Of a DNA stretch of 64,000 nucleotides, positions 63,008 through 64,000 are shown in pieces. The translations under genes were made by a program, and so were the position numbers. The notes beneath the pieces were generated by a model, which did not search any database, was not told where the DNA came from, and saw nothing but the letters and a program-made list of their open reading frames with translations. This stretch comes from Chaetorhynchus papuensis (taxonomy: Eukaryota; Chordata; Aves; Passeriformes; Rhipiduridae): contig VWYX01000082.1 in the NCBI GenBank assembly GCA_013396525.1, forward strand, positions 823,573 through 887,572. Direction: 5' to 3'. How positions within the stretch are numbered: position 1 is the first letter of the stretch; every line of letters starts with the position of its first letter.

Positions 63008-63326
63008 TTTAGTTAGGTCTTTTTTTCCATGTCACCTCCTAAGGGAAGTACACATTAAATTGCATAGTTTGCATGGCAACATAAGTACAGCTTTTCATCA
63101 CTGATGGTTCTCAAAGAAAGCTTAGTTTTCTAGTGGGACACACAATCTTCTGCTGGATGGAGCTCTGAAAGCAATCTAGGTTTTCTCCAGTAAATAATTG
63201 TGAACACGAGGGATATTCCTCTAAAGTCCCTGAACAAGCTCCTGAGGAATTTGGGCTGAAGATTACTTTCAGATTTGTAACAGATTGGTGTATTTCTGAA
63301 GTATTGTTAAGTGTGTGCCTGCATTA

Positions 63327-63349
63327 TGTGTGTGTATGTGTGTGTGTGC
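63327..63349. repeat. (TG)n microsatellite
   Basis: Short TG repeat with one A interruption. Confidence 0.85.
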
Positions 63350-64000
63350 AAGCACAGATGAAAAAATCCTCATGGTCAAACATCAGTCAAAGAGAATATA
63401 GTCTGTGTTTTGGCTTAGATTGGCAAAGAGGAAATTAAATGCTTCAAAGGATTATTAGGACGTTTTAAACACTGGAACATTTAAACAAGAATAGGAAAAA
63501 CATGAAGCAGGACAAGAAGATGAAAGAGAAAGGCATGCACGTAAAACTAAACCCAACAGATAAGTGTCCTGCTTTCAGACTTCCAGTAAACTTTCAGTGA
63601 CTGGCAAACTTGGTCTTGACTGCCTGCCAAATATGACAATTTTAAGACATGCAAGACCTTATAACCCAAGAAATACCTCAGATAAGTTATTTAGCACTTT
63701 TCTCAAGCTCTCCCTTTCTCTTTCTAGTGCTAGCCTTAGTACATTTCTTATATATGGGCGTTTTTCTACTACACACTCCCCTCCCTTCCTAATTTTCTTA
63801 ATACAGGGGTTTGATTTAAAACCCACAGCTGAGTTAGGTAAGAGCTAGAAGCTGCAGCTCCTGGGAAAGGGGAGTAGGACTACTCTGTCCCCCAGCAAGA
63901 TGCAGGGTCAGTTTGTTTTTTCCCGGCTGCTACACAGCAATTTTTGTTTTATTAGCAAGGAGAGGATACATCTGACCTTCCCCCCTCCTTTCTTTTAAAT

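Larger units (their letters stand above)
54861..64000. other. About 9 kb of unassigned non-coding sequence
   Basis: AT-rich DNA with no recognised gene, LTR or LINE. The block 57290-57700 is GC-richer, with an open minus-strand frame (57680-57432) that resembles no family I know. Small repeats and a 5-N gap are listed separately. Confidence 0.45.

Noticed and set aside
63067..63080. Third RFX X-box-like site (GTTTGCATGGCAAC)
   Set aside because: Two mismatches in the first half-site. Such matches are common by chance.

Overview
The window is nuclear DNA from a bird, most likely a passerine (songbird). The evidence is entirely from repeats: several CR1 LINE copies with the avian 3' tail octamer, long terminal repeats (LTRs) of endogenous-retrovirus types I know from bird genomes, and a SINE with a tRNA-Ile-like head and a CR1-like tail, the structure I recall for the passerine family TguSINE1. 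There is no bacterial, phage, plasmid or organelle signal. There are no operons, CRISPR arrays or rRNAs, and the only tRNA-like sequence is the SINE head.

Layout. 1-911: unassigned sequence with a GC-rich block. 912-2278: CR1 LINE on the minus strand, cut at its upstream side by a minus-strand LTR (2279 to about 2900). 2901-5258: unassigned, with simple repeats. 5259-6199: second minus-strand CR1. 6200-8750: unassigned. 8751-9318: solo LTR on the plus strand. 9319-19450: about 10 kb with no recognisable gene or young repeat. 19451-19748: compact minus-strand LTR with a strong hairpin at its 3' end. 19749-23056: unassigned. 23057-23870: third CR1, plus strand. 23871-30369: unassigned, with two RFX X-box-like sites. 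30370 to about 30800: minus-strand LTR holding a false-looking duplication around a single N. 34444-34527: CR1 tail. 37238-37376: SINE. 53930-54860: an old, decayed CR1. The rest is unassigned non-coding sequence with short homopolymers and two larger assembly gaps.

Genes. I recognise no host protein-coding gene. The longest open frames are either LINE remnants or chance frames. Three minus-strand intervals (about 43.0, 48.7 and 52.0 kb) combine an open frame with plausible splice signals and could be exons of an unidentified gene. I list them with low confidence because I recognise no family in them and their reading phases do not all join directly.

The window therefore reads as intergenic or intronic euchromatin shaped by retroelements. 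I found no convincing new biological system. The best leads are the three candidate exons, the 19.45 kb LTR hairpin, the CRE-bearing LTR, the X-box sites, the SINE as a clade marker, and the probable assembly duplication at 30.4 kb.
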